Assembly (NCBI GenBank): GCA_965112735.1
Contig: OZ218953.1
Coordinates: 2,666,001-2,730,000, forward strand
Direction of reading: 5' to 3'
DNA length: 64,000 nucleotides
Source: Phaeosaccion multiseriatum
Lineage: Eukaryota > Ochrophyta, other classes
Of the stretch, positions 35,625-46,993 are shown piece by piece. Below the pieces are notes generated by a model. The model was not told the DNA's origin. It searched no databases and saw only the letters and a list, made by a program, of their open reading frames with translations. How positions within the stretch are numbered: the stretch's first letter is position 1; each line of letters opens with the position of its first letter. The position numbers and the translations under genes are program-made.

Positions 35625-36459
35625 ATGGGGGCCGAATCGAAAGGTGAGGAGCAGCAGGAGCAGACGGTATGGACCTGCATGGAGGTCGCGCGCGGAGGAC
35701 AAGGGTCTGGGGTTGTGTGGCCGGAGGCAGCAGCAGCAGCACCACCACCAGCACGGGAGGGGGGGAATAGCGCTGGATGATTGCTCTCCTGCGCAGCGTT
35801 GATACGGGCGTGCAAAGGAAGGCGTGCAACGTGTGAAGTGCGTAGGCTTATCTCCGTCTTGTCTTGTTCTGCTTTGATATGCGTTCTGCCCCCCACAGCA
35901 AAGGCAGCGGCTAAGACCGTCCGAAAGGGGTCTGGCAAGAAGGCGTCCAAGGTGCGCACCAAGACCCACTTCTACAAGCCCAAGACGCTTTCCCTACCCC
36001 GCAAGCCCAAGTACTCGAGGAAGAGCGCGCCCTCCCTCCCGCGCATGGACAAGTTCCGATGCGTGAAGTATCCTCTTACCACGGAGTCTGCCATGAAGAA
36101 GATTGAGGACAACAACACCCTTGTCTTCATCGTCGACCTCAAGGTGAGCTCTTTCTTCTTTTTACCCTCCTCCCTTGCCCTGCTCAGCGCACCGCTTGTG
36201 CTCTGTTTGAAAGACCGGCACTTGGTGCCACCTTACAATTCGGTTCCGCTCCTCCCGGCCGCGGTTCCTCTCCCTCTCCCGCCCTCGTTTGCAACAGGCC
36301 AACAAGCGTCAGATCAAGGAGGCGGTCAAGGCCCTGTATGAAATCTCTTGCTCGAAGGTCAACACGCTGATCCGCCCTGACGGACTGAAGAAGGCGTACG
36401 TCCGGCTAACACAGGACTACGACGCCCTCGAGATTGCCAACCGCATTGGCATCATCTAA
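35625..36459 (+). CDS. RPL23A: Ribosomal protein uL23 (L23a)
   Basis: Exons 35625-35642 (only 18 nt, MGAESK), 35904-36143 and 36298-36459 give 139 residues. The basic N-terminal extension ([17 protein letters not shown]) leads into the conserved body: [57 protein letters not shown], and a terminal [13 protein letters not shown]. It is a protein of the large cytosolic subunit near the exit tunnel, which docks targeting factors. The acceptor at 35904 (after GCAAAG) keeps frame with the short first exon; a CACAG six bases earlier would not. The very short first exon puts the intron near the 5' end, common in ribosomal protein genes. Confidence 0.95.
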
Positions 36460-37128
36460 GCAGTCGGCCATGTGTGGTAACCTTTCCGTAAGATGACTAA
36501 TATACGGTTTTCACTCTTGTACATTCCAGCTTCTTTTCCGGTCCCCCTGCCAGGCGCGTACAGTCGTAACTTTCTTAGTGAGAGCCAGGCTTCCTTTGCA
36601 TATCTCACAGGGAGCAGATAGAGCTAAAGTTCAAAATGAGGTGGAAGCACTGAGAAGTAGCCGCCCCCTTTTACGGAAGAGATAGGGCGGGGGGCGATGC
36701 TCTGTCTCCTGTACCCCCCCTCTCTCGTCTCAACTGATTCGCTCCACCAGAGGAGCATGTCTTCTAAGATCGTCCCCCAAACGCACACGAGGGCTGTTTC
36801 TACCTGAACGCACGAGCAAATCGTGCGTAATGCTTACAGAGGAGTTCAGAGCCGAGGTTGCAGCCTCCGAAAACCGGGAGTAGGTGAGCTGTCGTACCAG
36901 CTTTGCTTTGCTCCTTCGGGAGTGGGAGTAGGGGCGACAACAGACCTGCTCCATAGCACGCAATGAGCAGAGCTTCGCTTCCCTCATCACGCTAGTCCCA
37001 TTGCAACGAAGTACCAAAAGGAAAAACACGAGGGGCCAAGTAGGTTCTTTTGAGTTTTTGCAGCTTTCATTCAAGAACAAGGGTCTTAAAATGACGCAGT
37101 GTGTAAGCCCACCGCAATACCAAGACGC
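36460..37128. other. Convergent intergenic region, uL23/uS15
   Basis: About 670 bp between two ribosomal protein stop codons. A 116-codon minus-strand frame (37080-36730) starts with TTG rather than ATG, has low resemblance to any family and no splice support, so it is not called. No clear snoRNA or tRNA was identified by eye. Confidence 0.45.
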
Positions 37129-37989
37129 TTAGGCGACCAGCGCAGAGGCGGTAGCGGACTCGTACTTCCAGTTGGCAGGCAGCTTGCGGTTGGTGCGGTA
37201 GTAACGCGCCAGCCTGTGGATCCTGGACTCGATCAGAATGAGACGGAACTTGGAGTCCTTGTCCTTGCGGTTACGCTCCAAGTGCTTGCGCACGGCCACG
37301 GCCTTCTTGATGAGCATGTACAGATCCTCAGGGATCTCGGGGGCGAGGCCTGTGGGAATGAGAGACAAGAGAGAAGGGTGAGTGATGGGATGAGGAGGGG
37401 GAGAAGAGTCAAGGGCAGGAGGAAGCAAGACAAAAAGCATGCTAAGCGTTTGGAACAACTTCACGCGGTGGAAGAGACAAGTAGAGCTCTAAGCCTCATT
37501 CACAACCCGCTTCCCGCAAACAAACACCGCATGGCAGGATGTGGACGGGGTATGGTGGTCTCCGAAGGAGTAGCCTCGACTTCGCCCCGACTCTGGGGCT
37601 CTGGCTGGCCATGCACCTTATCTATCAACACACTCCACCTCGGGTTTATGGAGCGCCGCAAGTAGTGAGCAGCTGAAAGCCGTGTCTCGCTGTACCGTAC
37701 TTCATTCAAATTCAACCCCCCCCTCCCTCCCCCTCCACACCCCTCTGTACTCACCCTGAACCTTGAGGATTCGAAGGATCTTACTTCCCGTGACGGCCTT
37801 AACCTGGGCGATTCCGTTGGAGTCACGCAGAATGACACCGATCGCGGAAGGGTTCATGCCCTTCTTGGCGAGCTTGCACACGTGCTCCACCACCTCCTGG
37901 GAGGTGATCTTCAGCCACGAAGGAGGCGTGCGCTTGTAGGGCTGGGCGCTCTTGGCAATACCCTTCCCTCCGCTATGCATACGACCCAT
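37129..37989 (-). CDS. RPS13: Ribosomal protein uS15 (S13)
   Basis: Two coding exons (37989-37755 and 37349-37129) give 151 residues, the usual length of eukaryotic S13. It starts [15 protein letters not shown] and contains [54 protein letters not shown] and [19 protein letters not shown]. It is a small-subunit protein contacting 18S rRNA and the intersubunit bridge. Just upstream of the ATG, minus-strand ACACAG at the T-ATG junction forms an acceptor, and a GTTCAG/GTGAGT donor lies near 38341, so a 5' UTR intron of about 350 nt is likely. Head-to-head with syntaxin-5, convergent with uL23. Confidence 0.96.
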
Positions 37990-38530
37990 ACTGTGTGTAT
38001 GTGGTGTGATTGTTCACGTGGAGGAGTGTGTGGAAAGACACGGCAGGCAACCAAGACCAACATTTCCCGGAGGAGAATGGAGGACCGAGGCGTATCGGGT
38101 ACACGTCAGTGCTGCTCCAAGATTGGAGAGACCAAGCGCGTCCCTTATGCTCCTAACTACTGCCCTATGGTTGTTGCTGCTGCTTCGAGCAGCAGCAACC
38201 GCTACAGTGTCTGGCAGCCTCCTCTGAAGTCTGCCTGCTCTCCCCTCCCCCCTCCCTCTAGCAGCACCGGGCCTCGCCCCCGCCCCCCAGCCCTGTGGCA
38301 GTAGCCGAACATCACATCACTACACAAGTCCTCTAACTCACCTGAACGCTTGGTGTGGAGAGCTTTCGCTGTCCGGCTGCTAGACTTGCGGCTCCACCAG
38401 CGAGACAGCGGACCCGGGGGGGGAAAGCCCCCATCACATGCAATTTGAGGGATTTCCAATTTCAGCTCTTGGGTCCATCCGAGAGTGCCGAGAGAGGAAG
38501 GCGCGCCTCCTAGGCGCAGCAGAGGAGCTG
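37990..38530. promoter_or_regulatory. Shared upstream region, uS15/syntaxin-5, with likely 5' UTR intron
   Basis: 541 bp between divergent ATGs. The part next to uS15 (about 37991-38340) looks like an intron in the uS15 5' UTR, so the real promoters lie in about 38345-38530. Confidence 0.5.
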
Positions 38531-39791
38531 ATGTGCGATCGAACAGACGAGTTTCGCCTACTGGTCGCTTCGCTTCCCTCCCATCCGCCGCCGAACAACG
38601 TGAGTGGCGCTTGGAAGACGCTGGAAAACCCAAAACCCACATTCCCTCATCCCTTCCTGATCCCTTCCTCTCTTCCGCCTCGTTCAGCCTCCGCTGCAGC
38701 CCGCAGTCGCCACGCTCCAGGAGTTCCATGGAACTACCTCGGGTATTGCAAAGGGGATCCATCAGTGCTCTCAGAAGCTGGTGCGGCTGACGAAACGTAC
38801 GTGTCTTCATCCTCCCTTTGCTGCGGCTAGCGGAACAAATTGGCTGATGCCGTGTGTCCTTTTGTGTGTGTGCGAACGCAGTGGTTCAAAATCGAGGCTT
38901 GTTCAGCGATCCTGCAGCGGAAATCAACTCTCTCGTGTTCGCCATCAAGGAGGACGTCAGCAGTCTGAACTCGCAACTAGACTCGGCGCAGACATACGTT
39001 GATCACAAGAAGCAGCAACTCGGTGCCACGAGCCAGCCTGCGAACCATTCTGTGCAAGTAGTGGGCCAGCTCAAGACGGAGCTACTGTTCACGACAAAGA
39101 GTTTCAAGGTGAGGGAGCGCACGCAGTACCTCAGTTGCCGCGACCCGTTGTGCTGACGTTCTCTTCCTTCCTGCCCCCTCCCCCTGGCACTGGGTTTTCA
39201 ATGTTCACTCCACAGGACGTGTTGGAGACTCGGTCGAGCAATCTTAAGGCGCAACACGAGCGAAAGGATGTGTTTTTCAGCAAACAGTCGGCAGTTACCA
39301 TGGGGAAGCCAGCAGCGTACAGACCACTGACACCGTTACGGCCATTAAGGCCCCCCCAAGGCAGCCACGGCAGCCAAGAGCGCTTGCCTAGGCCTTCGGG
39401 TACGTCGCTACCTCCAGATGAGGAGGAAGATGCGCGTGCCCCTCTCATTGCACCAAGTGGCCCGACACCGCAGCAGCAGCAGCAGCAGCAGCAAATGGTG
39501 GCCGTGGATCAGTCGTACATGAATCAGAGGGCCAACGCAATGCAGGACGTGGAGGCTCACATCCAGGAGCTGGGGACGGTGTTCAACCGCCTGGCCACCA
39601 TGGTGCAGGAGCAGGCGCCTATGGTGGAAACACTACATGCCAATGTTGATATTGCCTCGGAGAACGTGAACAGAGGGCAAATGGCCCTCCTGAGCACACT
39701 GCAATCGCTGCAGAGCAACCGGCGGTTGGCAGCCAAGCTGTCGGGCATTTTGTTTCTATTCCTTATATTCTTCGTGGTCTTCTTATCGTAG
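38531..39791 (+). CDS. Syntaxin-5-type Qa-SNARE
   Basis: Four exons (38531-38599, 38688-38796, 38882-39108, 39216-39791) give 326 residues. The start MCDRTDEFRLLV matches the short N-terminal peptide of syntaxin-5/Sed5, which binds the SM protein Sly1. A helical bundle follows (FAIKEDVSSLNSQLDSAQTYVD). The SNARE motif begins near ANAMQDVEAHIQELGTVFNRLATMV and includes VQEQAPMVETLHANVDIASENV with the central Gln. The C-terminal anchor is LAAKLSGILFLFLIFFVVFLS. It works in ER-Golgi and intra-Golgi fusion. A poly-Gln stretch precedes the SNARE motif. Its stop codon lies inside the last codons of the opposite-strand gene, so the two coding regions overlap tail to tail by 9 bp. Confidence 0.92.
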
Positions 39792-41741
39792 AGCCGCGGC
39801 GGCAGTGGGATGGGAGTTGCCTCCTCCTTCTGTCCAACAAGGCTCTTTTCTAATATGTACAGCCGAATAGTTCATCATGAGTGTCGGAGGCGGCGTTTGC
39901 CCCTTCATGCAGCCCCAGTGCAGGTCGGGCGGCACGGCGGAGTCCGATGGCTGACCGTAGAACATCTGACCTGCCGGGCCGTCTTCTCGTATTACCCACC
40001 ACTTGGCCCCTCCTCCCGCCCTCCCCAGCATGGCCTGGGTGATGGTCACCCCGCTGCTGTTGGAGTACAGCGGAGCGCCCTGCCGAAAGCCAGCCAGGTC
40101 GAAGGTGCCGTTGACCGAAGGCTCCCCCGAGCCGAGCACCATGCACTGGCCCACGCATGCCTCAATCTGCGGGCAGGTGATGCTCAGCCGCCGCTTGGCG
40201 CTCCCGTCCAGCAGGCTCAGCAGCACTTGGAGTTTCCCGTTGAGCTGCACGCTCTCCTCCGACGGCGGCAACTCATCCCGATCGTCCGCGCTCTCCGCGC
40301 CCTTCGTGCACGGAAAGGCCCACCCAGGACATCCCTTCCAGGCCTGCCCACACGCACGCACACATAGACACCACTCGAAGTTATGAAAACGACCCAGCGA
40401 GAGCGACGCAGAAGGGAGGGCTCTGGTCGAGACAAATTCATTCCGACACGATACTAGGAACTCACCTCCTTCTTTCGAATCTTGCTGGCGAAGTCCTTGA
40501 AGTTATCCCCGAGTCGAAGGAAAGCTTTGCTATTCCCGCCCTTCTCGTCTTCTCTCTCCCCTCCCTGCCCTCCGGGGTCCTCTCCTAACACATCTCTACG
40601 CACTAAGAAACTGCGAGTTGGTACGGATCGAGGGCGGGGGCGAATTGTTGAGAGGTTAGATAGTGTACATCAATATACACCAAAACACGACGACAGGCAA
40701 CACAGTAACAAACCCAATGTCCCCTGCTCCCCCCCCGCGTCCTTGCACGTCCACCACCATACGACCAACCAAGAACGCACCTATTTAACACTGTGATGAC
40801 TACTTCTCCCTTGCTGGGGTCCACATTTATGCAAATCGGTGCACTCTCTGCAGCGAAAGGCGTCAGCAAATCCCCCGCTCCTATCCTCAATAGCAAAGCC
40901 ATAAGCACGCTGTATGTATCACATCCGGACGACGTCCGACTGCTCGCACGAATGATGTCCTGGCACACTTGAAAGTGTAGCTGCTGGGAGTACACCAGCG
41001 GACTCACCAAGTCATGTATCCTCGACATGAGGTCCTGTGACGGGTGGAGAGCGGTAGCCAGAAGGGGGGGACGGGAGGGAAGGAGTTGTAGGAAGGTACG
41101 CCAGATCATGTGGTGCAAGCGAGAGAAAGTAGAGACCAGGGAAAGGCAGAAAGAAGAGCCCACGAATAGGTGGAATTGAAAACGCGTAACGACCTGGGAG
41201 GAGATGGAGAGGAGCTGCCTACGCCCCCACACTGCTATATACGACCTCTGCAACAATATGCTCACACGCAAGGAGGTCCCGGTCTGCTTCTCACCTGCAC
41301 ATTTCCCTCAAAGACGGTGCCGTTGACTTGAATGGACTCTCTCTGTGCGTCCTTCAGTGCCTGCTCAAACTCCACAGTCTCTGCGTTGGGGAGAGGAATA
41401 CTCCACAGCACGTCCCTGTGCTTGATCACGACGTCGTAAAGGTCGTCCAGGGTCTGACTCGCTGCGACTTGACTCTTTATGGCGTCGAAGGCCTCGCTCT
41501 CCAGCCCGGCCAGCAGCGAATTGGCATCGCTAGCGCCTGACTCAGGAGCACTTTCCACCATACCCGAGTAGTCCAGCGGCAATAAGATGCCGAGCTTCCC
41601 ACCGGTGGCGCCTGATAACTGGGGTATCAACTGTGCTTCTTCCTTGCCCGTCGATGCCTGTGCACGCTCCCTCTCCATGGACAGTCTTCTTCTCCGAAGC
41701 CGCTCCTCCGCCACAGTCAGCCGCCCCGGCGACTGGTACAT
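39783..41741 (-). CDS. Orphan protein with C-terminal VNG-type module
   Basis: Four exons (41741-41295, 41034-40781, 40610-40466, 40343-39783) join in phase to 468 residues. Nothing is recognised in the N-terminal 290 residues, which are mostly helical and charged (DDLYDVVIKHRDVLWSIPLP; DLVSPLVYSQQLHFQVCQDII; LRLGDNFKDFASKIRKKE). The C-terminal region has Cys pairs (KGCPGWAFPC; CPQIEACVGQC) and a VNGTFDLAGFRQGAPLYSN ... WWVIRE segment, like the VNG-Y-x-L-x-G / P-x-Y / W-x-I modules common in stramenopile and other protist proteins. The start is uncertain: the minus strand upstream encodes a hydrophobic LLILPLLLCG stretch (about 41930-41895) that could be a signal peptide on another exon, but no ATG was found for it. 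The function is unknown. Confidence 0.6.
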
Positions 41742-42088
41742 GATATCCAGCAGCAGCGGCCCCACAGGAGGCCCCCCCCTGCCTCCCCCTGACCAGGAAT
41801 GCCCGTCGCCTCCTTTGACGAGGCCCTTTTCTTACGAATGCTTATTTCTGCTCCTCCACGCGGAAAAGATAAGGCGCCGGGCGACGACACCCTAAGCAGC
41901 CACACAGCAGCAGTGGGAGGATCAAGAGGAAGCCGAGGGAGGGATAACAGGGGGTTACTGTCCCTTTACGGCAAGTAGAAAAAAGAAAAAATAGTTCATC
42001 GGGTTTCCTCGATCGGGACGTTCATGAAGGTGCAGCAATCGCTCCCCCAGTTGGGCTCCCTTGTGAAGAAGCAGCACCACCCTTGTGC
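41742..42088. promoter_or_regulatory. Bidirectional promoter region, VNG orphan/TAPT1
   Basis: 347 bp between the chosen divergent starts. It contains the minus-strand hydrophobic stretch mentioned for the VNG orphan, so part of it may be coding. Confidence 0.4.
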
Positions 42089-44937
42089 ATGGCTTCACCT
42101 CCAGCATCTCTGACCTTGGGATGTGCAGCGGTCGACAAGGTGCCGACTTCTGCTCAGAGCGAAGAGGATAGAGGCAGAAGCACCAGTAGGAGTAGAAGCA
42201 GCAGCCCGGTTGAGGCAGCCTCGAGGGAAGCCATTGCAAGTCGGACTCGGACTTTCTCGAAGGAGTTGCTACCGCATCTCATTGTGGACAGTCAGTTGCC
42301 TCGGTCAGAAGCGACCAACGGTGGGGGGGCGTCCGAGAAGGGCAGCTATGCGGCCCTCTTCGAGAGAGTCCAAGCACTGGAGGAGGCGCTGTTATGTACA
42401 CAGCCGCACCCTCAGCACAACCATCATAGCTCTCCTGAGTACAATAAGGGCGTGACGGCCCTTGACTTCCTTGAATCAACACAAAGGATAGGAGACAGCG
42501 GCAGCCACACGGGGGAGCCATATCGGGGCGGCGAGACACCTCCTCGACGGAGAGAGAGGGGCAGTCCACCAAGCGGCAGTGGAGGGTTGCGAGGGGGCTC
42601 TCCTGCAAGGCCCCCTGTGGTACTTCGACACAGCAGGAGCCCTAGAAGTCCCAGCAGCGCTTCTCTTGGCGGCCATGGACGGGCGGGAAGCCATATCAGT
42701 CCAGGCCGCAGCCGGAGGAGGGAGGGAGAGACCAAGTCAGCGCAACAGCCCGGCTACCCACACGATGCGAGGGGCAGGCACCGCTCGCACGATACATCGC
42801 AGGAGCCGCGGGGGAGTCTGGATGCGCGCGCGGGGGGGGGGTTGCTTGGGACGTCGCCGGACAGTGTCGATAACTCGCCTACTAGGCGTGCCGCGCCGCC
42901 TCCTCCTCAGCTGTCTCTGATGGAGTACATTTACGTGGAGGTGATGGGGGCGGAAGACCACGGGACCGTGGATACAAAGGTCAACCGAACAGTGCGTAAT
43001 TTCATAAGCGGTGCGTGCTGTACGGAGGAGTAGCGGCGGGAAGGCCGAGGGGAAGGGTTTTGCTGAATCTCTCTCTGTCTCTCGTCTTCCCTCTTTTCTC
43101 CCTACTGAATTCTCTACCTCTGTCGATCGACAAGCAGTGCCCAAGCAACTGGAGCGTCTGCTATTCTTCGGGCTGCTTGTGTGTGTGGACACCTTTCTCT
43201 ACGTCACCACCTTCCTACCGCTGCGCATTGTGTTTGGTGTTGGAGCGGCCTTGACCGGCCTCCTGACGAAGCGACGCAATCCCCTCAACCTCAGCCAGGC
43301 CATCCTGTACGACTGCATGAGGGGAGGTATGGTTGTGGCCGCGCTTTGTGCCCTGCAAATGGTCAACATGTCCTTCGTATATCACTATATCCGAGGCCAG
43401 GTAGGAGATGAGATACGTACTTGCCTGTTCGTTCCTCCTTGTTGGAAACGAAAGAGACCAAAGACACTCATTCTCCGACACAACACGCCACCCATCAGGC
43501 AATGATCAAGCTCTACGTGCTGATTGCGATGATCGAGATCTTCGACAAGCTCATGTGCTCCTTCGGACAAGACGCGTTGGACTCTCTGTACCTGAGTACC
43601 TGCCACAGCCAAAAGCGCCGCATTTTGCCGCACTACGCCGTCATGTGCGCCTATGTGATGCTGCACGCGGCCCTCCTCTTCCTGCATGTGACGACGCTGA
43701 CGGTGGCTGTCAACTCGGATGACCAGGCGCTGCTGACCCTTCTCATCAGCAACAACTTCGCGGAGATTAAGAGGTGCGTCGCGAGCGATCAATGGACTAG
43801 TCTGTCTGTGGCTGGCCTACACGACCGCCGCATCATCCAAGCAGCGGCGAGGCTCACTTTCACACCCCCGCCCCCCTATACACGACATTGTATGTGTGTG
43901 TGTGTGCCTGCTGTGGTTCCTCAGTTCGGTGTTCAAGAAGTTTGACGCGCAGAACCTGTTCCAGCTGTGCTGCCACGACATCGTGGAACGCTTCAAACTT
44001 ATCCTCTTCCTCAGCATGATCCTCCTGCTCAACGTTGTGCACGGAGGCGAGGAAGACCTGCTGGGAAAGGTGAGCCAACTCAAGCAAGTCTTTTGCGTCC
44101 TGCCTCGCCTTCGCCTTGCCCACCTTTCTGAATCCAGTGTTGTGCTTCCGTCTGCCGCTGCCCCACACTCCTTCCATGCTCTGTTTGGGTGCATCGTGTT
44201 GAAACACACAGTTCCTTAACATCTTTATACTGGTGTTCGGAGGCGAGGTGCTCGCGGATTGGATCAAACACGCCTTCATTGCCAAGTTCAACCAACTGCA
44301 GCCTTCGCTGTACGCCGAGTATTCGGACATCCTCGTCAGAGATATTACGGCCTGCCGCAAGGACGATGCCCGCATCCTCGACCACACGCACGCTGTGTCC
44401 CGGAGGCTGGCCTTTGCGACGCTCCCACTCAACTGCGTCATGCTGCGTTTTCTTCAGGTGCGATACGCCCGTAGTCCAGAAGATCCAAGCCTTTGGCCTC
44501 CCTTCTAACAGAGCAATCGACTTACCCTCCACCCTCCCCACCCGCTGCTTGCAGATTGCGGCGCCTCAGTTGAGATCTGTGTTGCCAGACTGCCCTCCCT
44601 ACATGCTCTTCCTGTTGGCCTTTGTCGGGTACCTGTGTCTGGTCGGCATCAAAGTACTCACTGGAATCGCCATCATGACTTGGCACCCGTTAACACCAGA
44701 GGTGAGTGAAAGGCAAGGAAACGGTAAGCGTGCTGCCTGTACCTGTACATTGAGGTCTCTCGTTCTCCTCTGCCTCCATTCCATCTGTACTCTCAGGTTG
44801 TAGCAAGGGGAAGCACCCCGTGGCTGCGCTCTCCAGCAGGCCCCCGACCTGTGGGTCCAAGATCCAAGAAGGACCAAAAGGCGGACCTCCTGGCTTCGGT
44901 CAACCGCTTCACGCTGTGGAAAGGGCGAATCGTATGA
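42089..44937 (+). CDS. TAPT1: TAPT1/EMP65-family ER membrane protein
   Basis: Seven exons (42089-43010, 43138-43400, 43499-43773, 43925-44069, 44212-44457, 44555-44701, 44797-44937) give 712 residues. The first 280 residues are hydrophilic, Ser/Arg/Pro-rich and poorly conserved. The TAPT1 (DUF747) core starts at LSLMEYIYVEVMGAED and continues VPKQLERLLFFGLLV, FLPLRIVFGVGAAL, MIKLYVLIAMIEIFDKLMCSFGQD, FKLILFLSMILLLNV, VFGGEVLADWIKHAFIAKFN and PPYMLFLLAFVGYLCLVGIKVL, with multiple membrane helices. Animal TAPT1 is linked to ciliary basal body and Golgi function; the yeast homologue works with SLP1/EMP65 in ER protein folding. A family match is clear; the local role is inference. All introns are short with clean GT-AG ends. 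Confidence 0.92.
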
Positions 44938-45023
44938 GACTAAGCCCATACATACATCATCATGCTTAAGTAGGTGCCGCTCTTCGCAGGCCCGTGTCTC
45001 TATTTATCTTTATAGTGGGGGGT

Positions 45024-45503
45024 TTACTCTAAGCCCGACTTCGCCCTCTCCTCCTCGGTCATCTTGGACATTTGCCGCCTTACATACCGGTTTTTGCTGG
45101 TGGTCTCCTCTTCTGGAGCAGTGGACGCAAAAGACGCCTCTTCTTTTTCTCCCGCTTTCTTTATCTGCCAATCCTTCACAGCCACAAAGGCGCCACCTAA
45201 GACAACTCCGACGAGAAGAACACTCGAGGCACCCGTAAAGAATGTGACAATAACGTTCACGGTATCATCATCTGTAAGCCTCAGGGCGCTGCTGCGGCCC
45301 CCAAAGCCCTTCCTCTGCTGCTGTACTTGTAATTGCTGCTGGGCAAGCGCAAAGCCCGTCCCTCTGCTACACGGCCGATGTTCCCTCCCTGTCGCAGCGG
45401 CAGCACGAGACGAGCCCAATGCGCTGGGCAGCAGGGCCGGAGCGAAGCCCAGCCCGCCGAGAGCGCACAGCGAAAGCACAATCAAAAGGAGAAGCGCCTG
45501 CAT
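45024..45503 (-). CDS. Small single-pass protein with plastid-type presequence
   Basis: One exon, 159 residues. The N-terminus MQALLLLIVLSLCALGGLGFAPALLP has the form of a signal peptide (h-region LLLLIVLSLCALG) ending at a GFAP motif, the Phe-containing site (like ASAFAP) that marks plastid import in red-complex-plastid algae. A Ser/Arg/Ala-rich transit-like stretch follows. The mature part has one membrane helix (TFFTGASSVLLVGVVLGGAFVAV) and a charged tail (NRYVRRQMSKMTEEER). The frame continues upstream of 45503 but the extra sequence is low-complexity, and only this ATG gives a proper signal peptide. I recognise no family. A thylakoid or envelope location is inference. Confidence 0.7.
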   Translation of the reverse strand: MQALLLLIVLSLCALGGLGFAPALLPSALGSSRAAAATGREHRPCSRGTGFALAQQQLQVQQQRKGFGGRSSALRLTDDDTVNVIVTFFTGASSVLLVGVVLGGAFVAVKDWQIKKAGEKEEASFASTAPEEETTSKNRYVRRQMSKMTEEERAKSGLE

Positions 45504-45700
45504 CGCAGCCCTGCCCAAAAAATCGAGGAGCGAGGTGGATCTCACGGTCCGCTTTCCTCCCCCTCTCTCTTCTCTTGTCCCGTGTACAAGAAGAAAGGGG
45601 GGGGGGGGGGCGAAAGGAAGGGAGCCCAGGCCCATGCAAGGCCCAGGCCCATGCAACGCCAAGTGTTCTCGGAATCTTCCAATCCGTTGATGGATAGTTG

Positions 45701-46907
45701 ATGGGGAAGGTGGGCGACGACGAGCAAGCAGATAAGGCCACCAGAACCCACCAGCAACGCTCCGCCGCTGTTATTCAGGCGCTGCAGAGTAGTAGAAGCC
45801 ACTTGCTGGAGAGCGAGGAGGACAGCACCAGCAGCAGGTTCTCCGAGGAAGAGGGGGAGGGACAGCGGAGTCGAGGAGGCAGGGAAGAACGCAACATGAG
45901 CATGCGCTACAGCAGAGTTGCGAACAACGAAACAACCAGGTGACTTAGCTGAAGGGAGTCTGTCCATAGGGTTGTATTGTGCCCGTGCAGACTTCTTCTG
46001 ACCCTGCCACTGACTCCCACGCGCCCTCTCAATGCAGCAGTCCTGCCGGAGCTACCGATGACGAGGAGACAAAGAAAAGGTGTGTCTTATCCAGTGAGGT
46101 GGGGTGGCCGCCTTAAAGACAAGGGCAAAGCTGGGAAAGAGAAGCTGAGCTCGGACTTGTTTCAAGCCTTGGCCCCTCTCCCCCTATTCGCTTCTCCGGC
46201 TACTACTCTGCCCCTTCCAGGCGAAGCGCTCTTGCGGAGCGCATCTCCAACAAGCTGCACGCCGCTCTCTGGACAGTCATCGGCGGGGCGGTGATGTACT
46301 ACACGGACTTCGTGAAGGTGCTCCTGGAAGACGAAAGAGTGGACAGGTGAGTGCAGGTGCTACGAGGGGCGGATGGGGCTTGCTTGCCTGCTTACCTCCT
46401 CTGTCCTCTCCTGCCGGATCATACTGGGAACTGGTAGAGCAGGCAATGGCTGCTCCTCATTCCTTCGCACCATCTTTTGAAAGTCCTCCCCTCTCCGCCC
46501 ACCCTCAGGTTGTGGTTTAACATCGCTTCGGTCACCTTCAGCGTGAATGTGATCATCATGCTCTACCTCGTAGTCTGGCTGCCGTACGTTCAGCGAATAC
46601 GGATATCTTGGAATGTGTACTGCCCTCGTGTGATACCCACAGCCACAGCATTTGGGGTCGTTTGTGCTATCAGGTAAGTAAAGGAGGATTCCCGCTCGCA
46701 TGCCTCGCCCCCCCACCCATTGCGCCCCCTAACAGCACCACTGCTTCTCTTGCGCCCCTCCCCGCCCTATGTATACCCCTTTTCATGTTTTTCGACAGTC
46801 TCAACGTTGCGTTATGGAGCGTTTGGGGCCTGCTCACGCCACTGGTGCTGTTTGCGGTGTTTGTCGGCTTCCTCATGATGCTGCACTTCATCCCCCTGCC
46901 TTTATGA
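45701..46907 (+). CDS. TMEM128: TMEM128-like four-helix membrane protein
   Basis: Five exons (45701-45939, 46038-46079, 46221-46346, 46509-46673, 46799-46907), all internal junctions in phase 2, give 226 residues. The hydrophilic N-terminal half (Ser/Glu/Arg-rich) is followed by four hydrophobic helices: LHAALWTVIGGAVMYYTDFVKVL, the region WFNIASVTFSVNVIIMLYLV, ATAFGVVCAISLNVALWSVWG, and LTPLVLFAVFVGFLMMLHFI. The pattern of the YYTDF, SLNVALWSVWGLLTP and FVGF blocks matches animal TMEM128, whose function is unknown. Exon 2 is only 42 nt. The stop at 46905 fits the end of the family. Divergent from the plastid-type gene (197 bp). Confidence 0.85.
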
Positions 46908-46993
46908 GGCCGGTGGCTTGCTGGCTTACTGACTTACTGGCTTGCTGATTCGCTGCCACTGTTGTAGCTGCTTGAGGGAGGAAGCGAATGGGC

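Noticed and set aside
35891-35904. CACAG acceptor for uL23 exon 2 just before 35904
   Set aside because: It would put exon 2 out of frame with the 18-nt first exon; the acceptor at GCAAAG keeps the known protein sequence.
36730-37080. 116-codon minus-strand frame between uL23 and uS15
   Set aside because: It starts with TTG, resembles no family and has no splice or context support.
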